A stretch of 64,000 nt of DNA from Dendrophyllia cribrosa (lineage: Eukaryota; Cnidaria; Anthozoa; Scleractinia; Dendrophylliidae). Below, in pieces: positions 53,926 to 64,000 of this stretch. The stretch spans positions 16,748,162 to 16,812,161 of the forward strand of contig JAJLRJ010000013.1 in assembly GCA_024195265.1 (NCBI GenBank), written 5' to 3'. Position numbers and translations under genes: made by a program. Below the pieces are notes generated by a model. That model made no database searches. It worked only from the letters and a program-made list of their open reading frames with translations, and was not told the origin of the DNA. The first letter of the stretch is position 1. Each line of letters starts with the position of its first letter.

Positions 53926-54712
53926 TGTCCTGTTTTGCCCTTGTTTGCTTTCAAATTGTCTTCCCGTGATTTCTTTATTACCATATTTTGTTTTCCCGTG
54001 CGTGTTATCCCTTGCACGCTTTCTCCAATCGCGGAAGTGGACAAGGGGGTTTTTTCATATGCCTTTTGTTCTGTTTTGCCTTTGTTGTCGAACTGGTTCA
54101 GTTGTTATTTCTGGTTTCCCTGTGAGTCTATATATATTTTATAGTACTCCCGCGCATATTTATTTTCCCTCTAACTTTTGTTTGAATCCTTTTATCCTGT
54201 TTTGCCTTTGTTGTTTAATTTGGTTTTTATGTTCAGGTTTTTTGTCTTAACCTGTTCTGTATCCCAAGTGTTTTTCGTCTCACCATTATAATTTTTAGTA
54301 CTCCTTTGTGTTTTTATCATTTGCACGCTTTGTACCTTGAAGATGCAAATATGCCAAGTTGATGTGTTTGTCCCGTTTTGTTTTTATTCATAAACACATG
54401 GTGCATGCTCAAGTTGCTTTTCCCTTTTGTTTCCCTTCCCTTCATTCCTCTCCACAGTCGAGTTGTGTCCAGGGGGGGTTCCTGAACACACCCCTTTTCC
54501 AGTCTTTGGACGGATTCCTGGCTCGACTTGGCTGTGGGGTTCCCTCCCGACCTTCCCTCTCATACAAAATCATTCTTTTCCTATAGTTCTCCTCTCAGTT
54601 GGATTTTTCAAACTTGATCAGAGACGCTGCAAATCATTCTTCGACTTAGGCTTGGTGTAACTGGGAGGGAAAGCCCCACAGCTGAGTCGGGCCACATCCC
54701 TCTATCGAGTCC

Positions 54713-55183
54713 GTGGCATCAGGACAAATTTACGCTAACCCTACCCAAATCCCTTTTAGAAATCCCAACCTATTCGTAGCAGGAAACCTCTGTAATCATC
54801 TTGCTGCTTGGGAACCCATCTTGCAAGGACATCCTAAAGCCGACGAACCATCTAGTTACCTTTCTCCCGGAGTTGATATCAGAAATTTCTTTGTCCATTT
54901 CTAAGCAGATTTCCAAGGGAGGAACTATGATTCTGCATTACCCCCAAGAAAAATCTTTCCACATGCTCGTAACTGTTTGGATTTTGAAGATTTCATATCT
55001 TCCTGTTTCGTGGAGCGAGTTGCTAACGGCTCCCTTCTAACCCATGGCGAAGTCGGTCTAGCTGACCCCCCTCATTTAGCCATGCCCATTACAATAGAAC
55101 CATATGTCGTATGTAATATGCGAAGGGTTTTTTCTGAGTTTCGGGAATATTTGGCTGTATTTCATCTGAATAAGGTGTTATGA
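54713..55183 (+). pseudogene. retroelement Gag-RT fragment with one internal TAA
   Basis: The frame is continuous over 157 codons except TAA at 54902-54904. It reads NPNLFVAGNLCNHLAAWEPI and, after the stop, LDFEDFISSCFVERVANGSL, then EVGLADPPHLAMPITIEP. In DIRS-type elements the segment before the reverse-transcriptase palm has just this layout (F[IV]...[IV]..[LW]...G.[LI]...G.V....PP...MPLTVEP, from memory). The palm with the catalytic Asp residues is missing. It lies between A1 and B1, on the same strand as the repeats would predict. Confidence 0.55.
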
Positions 55184-55629
55184 CTGTGACAATCCCCCGT
55201 GTTTTGTCTTTAATACAAGCACCCCCTTGGCAGGGCAAAATTTTTTCACCCATTTCTTATACTTCATAAGGCATAGAGGGCTTTTATGCAAATGTGAATC
55301 GCTTACTATTCTCATTCGCGTAAAAGCCATGGCATGTTGTTTTGAATGATCAGATAACGTGCTCTCGTGGCGGGCATTCTATTGGCCAGATAAGTCCCTA
55401 GGGAGATTTTCAAGACCTTTTATATGCTCTTGCATGCAAAATCTCTCTCTTCTCACAAGACTACTCGACTGGTTCGTTTCTACAAGTTTCCCCACCCTCC
55501 TCCCCTTCAGCGGCGCTGGCAAATTCGTGTTTAAGCTCACCCTATGCCTTATGCAAACTTTTTTCACCCATATCTTATCCTTCATAAGGCATAGAGTGGC
55601 TTTTATGCGAATGTGAATCGCTTAATGGT

Positions 55630-56705
55630 GCAAGTATTTTTGCCCAGTTCAAGTATTTTGCACTAGTTCAAAACAGTTTGCACCAGTGCAGGTATAATTG
55701 CACCACAACATACACAATTTAAAAGGAAAACCCGTCAAATTATACATTTCAATAAACACTAGTATCCTACCCTTGTCTTGTGTATTCTTTTGGGATATTT
55801 AATAACACCGAAACGAAGACTCAAGGTGTTGACCTTTTGACCCTTTGTATCTCCGATTTCATGATGCACGTAATTAGATTATTTCACTTGTTCGTTTTCA
55901 CAATTAATTAGCTGTCATCATCGCACAGGTTGCCAAAATTGGAGAAATGCGTTTCTTTGCACAAACACACAGGAATTTTTCAACAGAACGGGCTAGCATT
56001 TCCAAACAAATCGTACTGCAATTTAATTTTTCGAGATGTGAACCGCGCTTAAGCGAACGTAATCTTATAAAAGTTTTTAAAAATCATTTTCCGGCAAAAT
56101 TGAGCAATTTGGATTGAACTAAAAACAGGGTTTTAAACTATGAGGCTAATCCCATAAATTGCTTAAAAATAAAACTACTAATGTCGCAAAACGTCACAAC
56201 TATTTATAACTTCTGTTGGGTGAAATCAACATCACATGCAAAGTTTGTTGACACAGATAAAGCCAATTACGGTAGTTCATCTCATAAGCTCAGTTTTTCT
56301 CTTTTTTTCCTTTTTTTAATACAAGAAAATACAATCCTAAAGGTTTTAAGTGTAATATAGAATGAACAACAAAAGTCGCTTACCTTTTCACATTGAGTCC
56401 TTGAGCAAATGAAATCTTGCAAACAAAAATATTCCTCATAGCAAGTTCAAATCAGCCACGGCCATATTTTCCACATGTCAAAAATAGTGATCCTAATTAG
56501 CGGCATATCAGTATAACATTGACCATTCGGCATCCAAAATCATTTTAAACAGTAACTTCATCCACAACATCTAATATTTCCAAAAAGCCTTTCCTTTTTC
56601 ACTCCTTGATTGCTCGCATGTCAGTGTATGTTCAGGTAGCAGGAGGAGCTGTCTTCAACGTCGGTCTGAAGTCCACATCCATTCTTGTGACACAATTATA
56701 TAGTT
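55630..56705. other. no gene recognised
   Basis: AT-rich flank. Several TGCACCAGTGCA-like words occur at 55630-55710. Some recur at about 52828-52845 on the other side of the retroelement, so the element sits in a locally repetitive target. Confidence 0.4.
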
Positions 56706-56715
56706 CTTGCATTAA

Positions 56716-57217
56716 CCCTATTCAGCCTGGGGGGGGGGGCACAAAGTGCACGCGCTAACTTTCAACATTCACAACTTCTTTAATATGAATTCAAATGCCA
56801 TTAAACTTTGTGACTTTTCCTAAAATGTTTCTGGCAACAATTTCAATTTCCATGGCAACAAGATTTTGACAGCCACATTTTTTTGAAATTTGCACATTTG
56901 TACCTTTGAATGAAGAAAAACAATGTTTATTGGTATACCTTTTATATTTTTACGTCATTTAGTGTTTATTGGTTTTGATTAATTTTGAGTCAATTTGGAC
57001 AGTTTTTAAGAGGTTTTATAAAATTTCAGAAATCCAAGATGGCGGCCGTATAACTAATTACCTAATAACTACGTCATATGACGTCATCGTTCCATTGTGC
57101 GAACCACAACTATAAACCCTCTAGGTTTCATTATCATAGCCTTAATATTCTTAAAGTTACGAGGGGGGGGGGGCACCCCCAGGCACAGGAACTCAAAAAA
57201 GCACACGCTGAATAGGG
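56716..57217. mobile_element. 502-bp piggyBac-like MITE
   Basis: TTAA (56712-56715) is followed by CCCTATTCAGC, and the right end reads GCTGAATAGGG followed by TTAA (57218-57221). TTAA duplication with TIRs starting CCC is the piggyBac pattern. G-rich runs lie just inside both ends. The interior is non-coding. Confidence 0.75.
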
Positions 57218-57960
57218 TTAATTCCATCCAAATTATTTGAGTATTTACTAATAAGGATACAAGCTTAATGAAACTCGACTTTTTGCCAAGGAAAGAAATC
57301 GAAACAAATTATGAAGACGACAGTTTTTGTGAATGCAGTGGTTAAAATTTCAGATTTTTTCATCTCATGCAAGCCGGGCACCACCCATGATAATTGAAAT
57401 CAACCAATCACAATGCCGGATTCACGATCTTTGTGGGTTTTTCGCGCCATTTTCACCAGCCTCGGCCCTCGGGACATGCAAGTCATCACACGTAGATTGA
57501 AGTTGTTGTAGAGATACAAATTAACCCATTGATGGCCGTGCCGGCCAAAACCGGCCGTACGAGGGGGGGGGGGCACCCCCAGGCACAGGAACTCAAAAAA
57601 GCACACGCTGAATAGGGTTAATTCCATCCAAATTATTTGAGTATTTACTAATAAGGATACAAGCTTAATGAAACTCGACTTTTTGCCAAGGAAAGAAATC
57701 GAAACAAATTATGAAGACGACAGTTTTTGTGAATGCAGTGGTTAAAATTTCAGATTTTTTCATCTCATGCAAGCCGGGCACCACCCATGATAATTGAAAT
57801 CAACCAATCACAATGCCGGATTCACGATCTTTGTGGGTTTTTCGCGCCATTTTCACCAGCCTCGGCCCTCGGGACATGCAAGTCATCACACGTAGATTGA
57901 AGTTGTTGTAGAGATACAAATTAACCCATTGATGGCCGTGCCGGCCAAAACCGGCCGTAC
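57161..57960 (+). repeat. perfect 400-bp tandem duplication
   Basis: Bases 57161-57560 and 57561-57960 appear identical at every position I compared. The unit starts GAGGGGGGGGGGGCACCCCC inside the first MITE and ends GGCCAAAACCGGCCGTAC inside the left end of the second. Identity implies a very recent event or a duplicated assembly segment. Confidence 0.95.
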
Positions 57961-58907
57961 AATGCTCCACTGCTTTAAAAAATTGCAACTTTCTCAATCG
58001 CGCGAACATTGCCATAACCATCAGTTGTAAGCATTGACTAGAAAGTCCTTCACATTGAGATACCCAATAAACACAAAAAAGTTAGCGATTTTTGCAGAAT
58101 ATCAGCGTTTGAATTTGGACAATAACAAAAATGACCGTTTTTAACGTCATAGAAAAACAACAAGAATCACGTTTTTGCCTTTAGTTTTTTTATTCAAATC
58201 ATCATGGCAAACCCAAAAGTCAACATTCACAGCAAAGTTCAGTCCTAGTCCTAGCTTAGCAGTGAATATTTTTGCTCTTATTCGTTGCTCGGGCCGAGCT
58301 CTAGCCTCTCGTTCTAATGCATACTGACCTTGCCTCGATTTTCAATATCACCACCGCACTGCATGCTGGGAAATAGCCAAAAATTTTGACAGCGTTCGTT
58401 TCTTTCCGCACACATTTCATATTTATACTAAGTCCACAGCCACTCCGACCCACCGCCGAAATTTCGCGCTTGTTGTATTCTCCTGTGGTCGCAACTTCCA
58501 AAATATGCCTCGGTAGGTCGAGAAATTCATCCAGAGTCGAGTCCCAAAGCTACTTCGTTTCATGGCGGCCATTTTTCCAGTTCAACGAGCAATGAACACC
58601 TAACTCGCTTCGTTGAGAAGTGGACTCTGAACTACCTCTAAGCTTAATGATGCTTATCAGGCAGCTACTAAAGATGAAAAATGGCTGTGGACTTACCAAA
58701 AATCGCAGAAACACCATATTGAAGACTTTATTGCAATCCAACAAAGCAAAATCACAATGTCAGAATGACGTTTCCAGTAAACTCGAGCCTTCAGTGTTTT
58801 AGAACAGCAGCACTTTCAATGGTAACTTCAAATATGGAGTCCATCCTATGGATCGTTTATATACAGAAAATCACTCAAAAACGAAAAAAGTCGCGGGCGT
58901 CAATGGG
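57925..58907. mobile_element. 983-bp piggyBac-like element with TTAA ends
   Basis: TTAA (57921-57924) precedes CCCATTGATGGCCGTGCC, and the right end GTCGCGGGCGTCAATGGG is followed by TTAA (58908-58911). The termini match with four differences in 18. Interior frames show no transposase motif, so it is non-autonomous. A second left end exists at 57525 because of the 400-bp duplication. Confidence 0.7.
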
Positions 58908-58911
58908 TTAA

Positions 58912-59125
58912 ACTATAAAACAATCAGGTACTGTTCTTCCAAATTTAATTCATTCGGACCAGACGGGTTTCGTGAAAGGGAGATACATAGGAGAAAATAT
59001 TCGTCTTATGAACAACATAATGGAATATATGAAACTGCAGAAGATACCAGGCATATTGATACCAGGCAGATTTCCGTAAAGCTTTCGACTCTCTTGAATG
59101 GCCCTTTATAATGAAGACACTAGAT
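58912..59125 (+). pseudogene. L1-type LINE reverse-transcriptase fragment
   Basis: Across frameshifts the plus strand encodes VLPNLIHSDQTGFVKGRYIG and ENIRLMNNIMEYM, then a KAF-D-S-LEWPF motif. This is the block around the first catalytic Asp of L1/Tx1 reverse transcriptase, homologous to HTDQTGFIKERFIGQNIRLL in the element 3 kb downstream. It begins directly at the right TTAA of the MITE and ends before the next LINE's leader. Confidence 0.65.
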
Positions 59126-59215
59126 TAGGGAGGTTGGGGAGAGAGGCTTGGAATGGCGGACGTATAACTTTAGACTCCGCAACCTTCAAGAGGTAAAAAT
59201 GACAAAAGGATCGTA

Positions 59216-60156
59216 ATGAAAAAGAAAAATCAAACTAAAGGCGGGATAATACGTAAAAGAGACGATCTTAGTAGTCTTAGCAGCGAAAACTCGCAAGGAA
59301 GCCCGGAACCTAAACGTTCAGGTGAAGCTCTCATGGCGGCGATGAATAAAGATGGCGCAATCGAAGAAGACGAAACAAGAACACACAATCAAAACCCAGC
59401 TCTGGCGGCTATCTGGGAAGCAGTAGTAAGAATTGAAGCCAACACCAATTTCCTGATAAATGAACACAAAACATTGCAAAAGAATTACGAAGAGCTTCAA
59501 AAGAGTCTGGAATTTATGCAATCCAAAATGGACGACATGGTGAAGACGAACAAGGCATTAAAAGACAAGATGGAAACTATGTCAAAGGAAAACAGCGTTT
59601 TAAAGGAAAAAGTGTCTCTTTTGGAAAATAAGCTAAACTCGGGCGACAAACAGAGGACTACCTTGGAGAAAAGATTAGACGAAGCTATCCAGATGCATGA
59701 TGATTTGGAACAATATACCAGAAAATTCTATTTAGAAGTACACGGAATCCCCGAAGAACCTCATGAAAACACGGAACAAGTCACCCTTACTCTTGCAAGA
59801 TGCATGGAGATTGACCTAGAACCTGAAGATATTGACATATCACATCGAATGGGAAAAGGTAGTAGAACACCAAGGCCGATTATAGTTCGTTTTACAAATT
59901 ATTACAGCAGAGATAGAATCGACGAAAACTCCGCAGGGTAAATATTGGCCGTTTTATTGAAGGAGCAGAAAACGTTTATATTAACGAAAATTTAACAGCA
60001 TTTAAAGCCGGTCTATTCAAGAAAGTAAGAGATAAAAAGAGACTCAACAATGAATGGAAAGTCTGGAGCTTAGATGGAAAAAATCTTTGTTAAGACAGAT
60101 CCCGCGAGTAACTCAGCGACCCTCATTAAAACAGAAGAAGATCTTGAGAAACTGTA
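59216..60156 (+). pseudogene. L1-type LINE ORF1 protein, two frameshifts
   Basis: The first 241 codons are open. The N-terminus is basic and Ser-rich. Residues about 80-165 form a long coiled coil (KMDDMVKTNKALKDKMETMS and NSVLKEKVSLLENKL). An RRM-like and C-terminal RNA-binding region follow: YTRKFYLEVHGIPEE, DIDISHRMGKG and PIIVRFTNYYSRDRI. A frameshift near 59935 leads to IGRFIEGAENVYINENLTAF, and another near 60090 to the end at 60156. This is the trimeric RNA-binding protein of L1-type elements. The ATG at 59216 is the first in the frame, about 55 bases after the apparent leader start. Confidence 0.8.
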
Positions 60157-60460
60157 GGCCTATTTATCGCAAAATATTATTATCCTTATTATTTCTTGCT
60201 TTATCAAAAGAAACTAGATTTTAATAACATATATTTACCTCTTGAACCGCGATAAAATTTGTTTTTGACCGTGCTAATTTGCATTTGGCCAAATCGGTTA
60301 GACTGTAGACCCCAAGAGAGTTAATTGTTTCCGGCGAGCCGTGTGATAATTGTATTGTTGCTTTTGCAAGTAACTCATTTGTTCTGTATTGCTTAGGGTC
60401 TCTGTAACATATTAACATTTTTTTTTCCGCTAAGTTAATTAATAAGTATTCAATGTGTCG

Positions 60461-63400
60461 ATGTCGCTGTTGAAACTTCTGTCGCTTAATGTACGAGGTC
60501 TAAGGAATTAAGAGAAAAGAAGATCAATATTCTCATATTTGAAAAACCAAAAAGCTGCCGTTTATCTTCTTCAGGAAACTTTTTCAAATGTAAAAGACGA
60601 GAAGATCTGGTCGGCAGAATGGGGAGGTCAGATATTCTATTCACACGGCTCGGACCACTCCAGAGGTGTGTGCATTCTCATAAAGCCTAATAGTTTACTC
60701 TCTGCTGAAGAAGTAGAAGGCGATTCTAATGGAAGATTTATAATATTACGCCTAAAAATTGGTCAGAATATTCTCAATGTTGTAAATACTTATGCCCCGA
60801 CAGATTACCGTGAGCAATTAGAATTCATAGATTCACTCAGCAAGAAAATCATATCGACACTGACACTTCTAATCTAATAATTGCGGGTGATTGGAATACA
60901 ACTTTAACTGCCATAGATAAGCAGGGTGGCTTGCCCTGGAAAGAGACAAACTATAGAAATTCGTTAATCTATTTCATGAGGGAAGTTAATCTTGTAGACA
61001 TTTATCGTGTAATGCACCCAAAAAATAGATCTTATACATACGAATCTAAAGCCTTGAAGCTAAAATCACGTCTAGATTTTTTCTTAGTAAGTGGCAAATT
61101 TACTTCTAATACTAAAAAAGTGGAAACGCGGGCATCGATTGCACCCGATCATAAAGCGATTTTTTTAAGTACAAAGTTAGATGATGAATTCAAACGAGGC
61201 CCGGGAATTTGGAAATTTAACAACACCCTTCTTGAAGATGAAAATTACATTAAAATGATAAAAGATTGTTATCCTCAAATCTTGCACAAATATGATGAAG
61301 TAGATAATAAACAATTACTTTGGGAATTAATCAAAATGGAAATCAGATCGGAAACGATGCGTTATTCCAAAAGGAAAACGAATCAATTAAAAACGCGTGA
61401 GTTCACCATCCAACGCAAAATAGAGGAGCTAGATTCCAAAATTTGTAATGACGTCTGTCTCGACCAATGTTTACTATCGGAATATGAAAGCTTAAAGAAA
61501 GAGTTAAACGAAATATACGAAATAAAAGGCAGGGGTGCAATCTTTAGATCTAAAGTCAAATGGATCGAAAAAGGAGAAAAACCAACAAGATATTTCTTCA
61601 ACTTAGAGAAAAAGAATTTTGAAAAGAAAATAATCACACAGCTGAAAATTGGAGATGACGAGATTGTCTGACTTTAAACAAATAAACAAAGAAATTGAAT
61701 CTTTTTTCACAGACTTCTACAGGTCAAATTTTGATGCTCAAAACCAAACTGACGCTCAAGAAAAATTCAAAGAATTTGTAGAAAATTTAGAACCACTAAA
61801 CTCTCTGAGAAAGAAAAAAAAGAGTTGGAATGTGAACTAAGCTTAGATGAACTTAAAAATACTCTTAAGGTTTTCAGAATAATAAAACTCCCGGCGAGGC
61901 CGGATTTACAAAAGAATTCTACGAGACTTTTTTCGATCTCTTAGGCAACGCTCTGCTGGATTCTCTAAATGCAGCTTACGGCTACGGCAAGCTATCTGTA
62001 TCTCAAAGACGAGGAATTATTTCCTTAATACCAAAGGATGAAAATTACCTAATCGTACTAACAAATTGGCGACCAATAACTCTGCTAAATGTAGATTATA
62101 AGATCCTTAGTAGGGCAATTGGCAAGAGAATAGAGCCGACATTATCTAAACTGATCCACACAGATCAAACAGGTTTTATTAAGGAAAGGTTCATTGGGCA
62201 AAATATACGATTATTAACCGATCTTATGGAATTCACAGATATTAAAAAAATTCCAGGAATTTTGCTGTTTGTCGACTTCGAAAAAGCCTTTGACACCATA
62301 GAATGGGAATTTATACAGAAGGTGCTAAAATTATTTAACTTCGGCCCGGTAATTAGAAAATGGATCTCAATTCTCTATAATGATGTAGAAAGTGGCGTAA
62401 TAAATGGTGGCTTTTATGACCAATTTCTTTAAAATTTCAAGAGGCGTACGACAGGGGTGTCCTTTAAGCCCTCTCCTATTTGTTTTAGCTGTGGATATTT
62501 TAGCTGAAAAAATAAGACAAACTTCAAGTTGCAGAGGAATAGAGCTCCCGCGATCCGTAGAAGCCAAAATAAGTCAATTTGCAGACGACACCACCTTGAT
62601 TTGTAAAGACGTAAATGCTCTAAAGGAAAACATGACGAAAGTTTTAAGCGATTTTCGCGATATTTCTGGCCTTAAATTAAACAAAAAGAAAACTAAAGCA
62701 ATGTGGATTGGCTCAGCCAAAGAAAATAAAACTAAACCCCTAAATTTTCACTTCTCTCAAGAACCAATTAAAACTTAAGGTGCGAACGTATCTTACAATC
62801 AGGATAAAAACAACAATTTAAATTTCTTTGTCAAAATTCACAAGATGGATGTTAGACTTAACATGTGGCAAACGCGAGATTTAACTATGTTCGGCCGCAC
62901 GATGTTAGTTAAAGCGCTAGGCATATCCAAATTGGTCTATGTTGCATCCATGCTCTGTGTTCCTGACACAGTTATTAATAAAACCCAAGAAAAAATCTTT
63001 AAATTCCTATGGAAGAACAAAATGGACAAAGTAAAACGTTCAGTTATTATCCAACCCCTCTCGTGCGGTGGGTTAAATCTCCCAAATTTTAGAACAGTAG
63101 TTAAATCCCTACGTTTATGTTGGTTGGGCAGATTATTAAATAGCTCTAACGAGTCTTGGCAAGCAATCCCGAACGCGTTTTTCAATAAATACGGAGGATT
63201 ATCTTTTATACTAAAATGCAACTATGACTCTAAATACTTAGACAATAACCTCCCACTGTTCTACCGTGAAATGTTGGACTTTTTCAAAGAATTGCGTGAT
63301 AATTATCCCGATGTTTATGAAAGTGAATTTATAATCTGGAACAACAAAGAGATAACAATAGAGAATAAGACGATCTTCTGGAGACAACTTTTTGAAAAAC

Positions 63401-64000
63401 AAATATATTTTGTGCAAGACTTACTAGATGAAAACGGAAAGTTTCTGTCTCTTGAACAACTCCAGTCTAAATATAATCTGCATCTAAATTTCATACACTA
63501 TTTTCAACTCATTGCCGCAATCCCTAACTACTTAAAAAATAGAGCAAAAAATAAAGCTACTATAAATAAAGATATTATTGATGAATTTGATATATTCCAT
63601 CTATCCGAAAAAAAATCACTTATATTAACTAAATTACGTTGCAAAGACTTTTATAAGTTATTTCAAGAAAATCTTAAAACTGAACCTACTGCCGTCAAGA
63701 CCTGGTCCAAACGCCTTCCCAATTTTTCTCAAAATTGGAACAAGGCATTTGAAAACATCTATAAAATGACTATAGATAATAAACTAAGAGAATTTGCCTT
63801 TAAGCTATTACATCGTATATTAGTTACGAATAAGGAACTTGTGAGATTTAAAATAAAAAATGATAAGTGCTTTCAATGCCAGAATAATGACTCATTAGAG
63901 CATACCTTCTTGGAATGTCCCATTAATACTGAATTTTACCAAAACATTCTATCGTGCTGGTTCAACAATTTAAACAAAACACAAATAAATTTTTCGAATG
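60461..64000 (+). pseudogene. L1-type LINE ORF2, several breaks, runs off the window
   Basis: It starts at ATG 60461 (MSLLKLLSLNVRGLRN), with TAA in frame at 60509-60511. Endonuclease motifs are YLLQETFSN, AGDWNTTL, SRLDFFLVSG and IAPDHKAIF. The reverse transcriptase has NWRPITLLNVDYKILS, HTDQTGFIKERFIGQN, LFVDFEKAFDTIEWEF, RGVRQGCPLSPLLFVLAV and the catalytic box as FADD (QFADDTTLIC). Frameshifts lie near 60880, 61665, 61835, 62430 and 62778. From about 62780 the frame is open to the window end and includes FKFLWKNKMDKVKRSVII and the zinc-knuckle tail CFQCQNNDSLEHTFLECP at 63871. It is related to the minus-strand LINE at 2268-5978. The 3' end is outside. Confidence 0.85.

Larger units (their letters stand above)
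52853..55624 (+). mobile_element. 2.8-kb tyrosine-recombinase-type (PAT/Ngaro-like) retroelement with split direct repeats
   Basis: The ends are organised as A1-body-B1-A2-B2. A1 is 52853-53041 and A2 is 55306-55491, both starting CTATTCTCATTCGCGTAAAA. B1 is 55241-55305 and B2 is 55559-55624, both running from TTTTTTCACCCAT to GTGAATCGCTTA. B1 joins A2 directly, as would be produced by joining the two ends of the element (B2 to A1). This split-direct-repeat plan is the hallmark of PAT/Ngaro-type members of the DIRS order, which integrate through a tyrosine recombinase. The body holds a tandem array and a piece of reverse transcriptase. The recombinase gene is missing, so the copy is a deletion derivative. 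LTR elements would show one repeat at each end only. Confidence 0.7.

Noticed and set aside
53419..54250. Cys/Val repeat protein and hydrophobic frames
   Set aside because: They run through the 47-50-bp tandem repeat and C/T-rich non-coding sequence of the retroelement.
57400..58021. Two similar minus-strand frames at 57400-57627 and 57800-58021
   Set aside because: They are the same chance frame copied by the 400-bp tandem duplication.

Overview
The window looks like a piece of an animal genome, most probably a cnidarian such as a coral, anemone or Hydra. It is AT-rich, intergenic space is large, coding pieces are split by GT-AG introns, and there are no bacterial operons. Nearly every recognisable reading frame is transposon-derived. 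The mix (CR1/L2-like and L1/Tx1-like LINEs, Penelope-like elements with a GIY-YIG domain, Gypsy, BEL/Pao and tyrosine-recombinase-type retroelements, Tc1/mariner and piggyBac-like DNA elements, plus THAP, BEN and YqaJ-type proteins) fits Cnidaria. The species assignment is inference.

Layout. 0-7 kb: a decayed multi-exon gene (675-2063), then a 5'-truncated L1-type LINE on the minus strand (2268-5978) bounded by a 13-bp target-site duplication and itself split by a 1.7-kb element rich in CTAACGG, then a short CR1-like LINE end. 7-13 kb: a broken Tc1 transposase, a satellite array (7975-11405) with a four-monomer higher-order period, a LINE inserted in the array, and a Penelope-like element. 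13-24 kb: a minus-strand 2A/cysteine-protease fragment, then a split BEN-domain gene (15723-22000) whose last visible exon is partly duplicated, plus several hairpin or MITE elements. 24-36 kb: a long near-perfect hairpin beside a BEL/Pao protease fragment, a second 2A/cysteine-protease element, and a nearly intact 6-kb two-ORF LINE (29098-35204) inserted in coding sequence that resumes on its far side. 36-47 kb: the 5' part of a Gypsy element interrupted by a 3.9-kb inverted-repeat composite that holds a 1,050-bp mariner-like element, then a Cys-rich uncharacterised frame and the integrase end of what may be a second Gypsy element. 47-52 kb: a Penelope endonuclease fragment with an inverted duplicate, a YqaJ-like fragment, an SF3-type helicase frame with one stop, a Tc1 DNA-binding region, and a three-exon THAP-domain pseudogene on the minus strand. 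52-64 kb: a 2.8-kb element with A1-B1-A2-B2 split direct repeats, two MITEs bounded by TTAA, an exact 400-bp tandem duplication, and an L1-type LINE running off the window end.

No complete host gene is visible. The best candidates for host coding sequence are the BEN-domain exons, the THAP exons and the multi-exon frame at the left end, and all are broken or partial. The most unusual signal is a module seen twice, on opposite strands: a 2A ribosome-skipping motif followed 31-32 residues later by what looks like the catalytic cysteine of an OTU/tegument-type protease.
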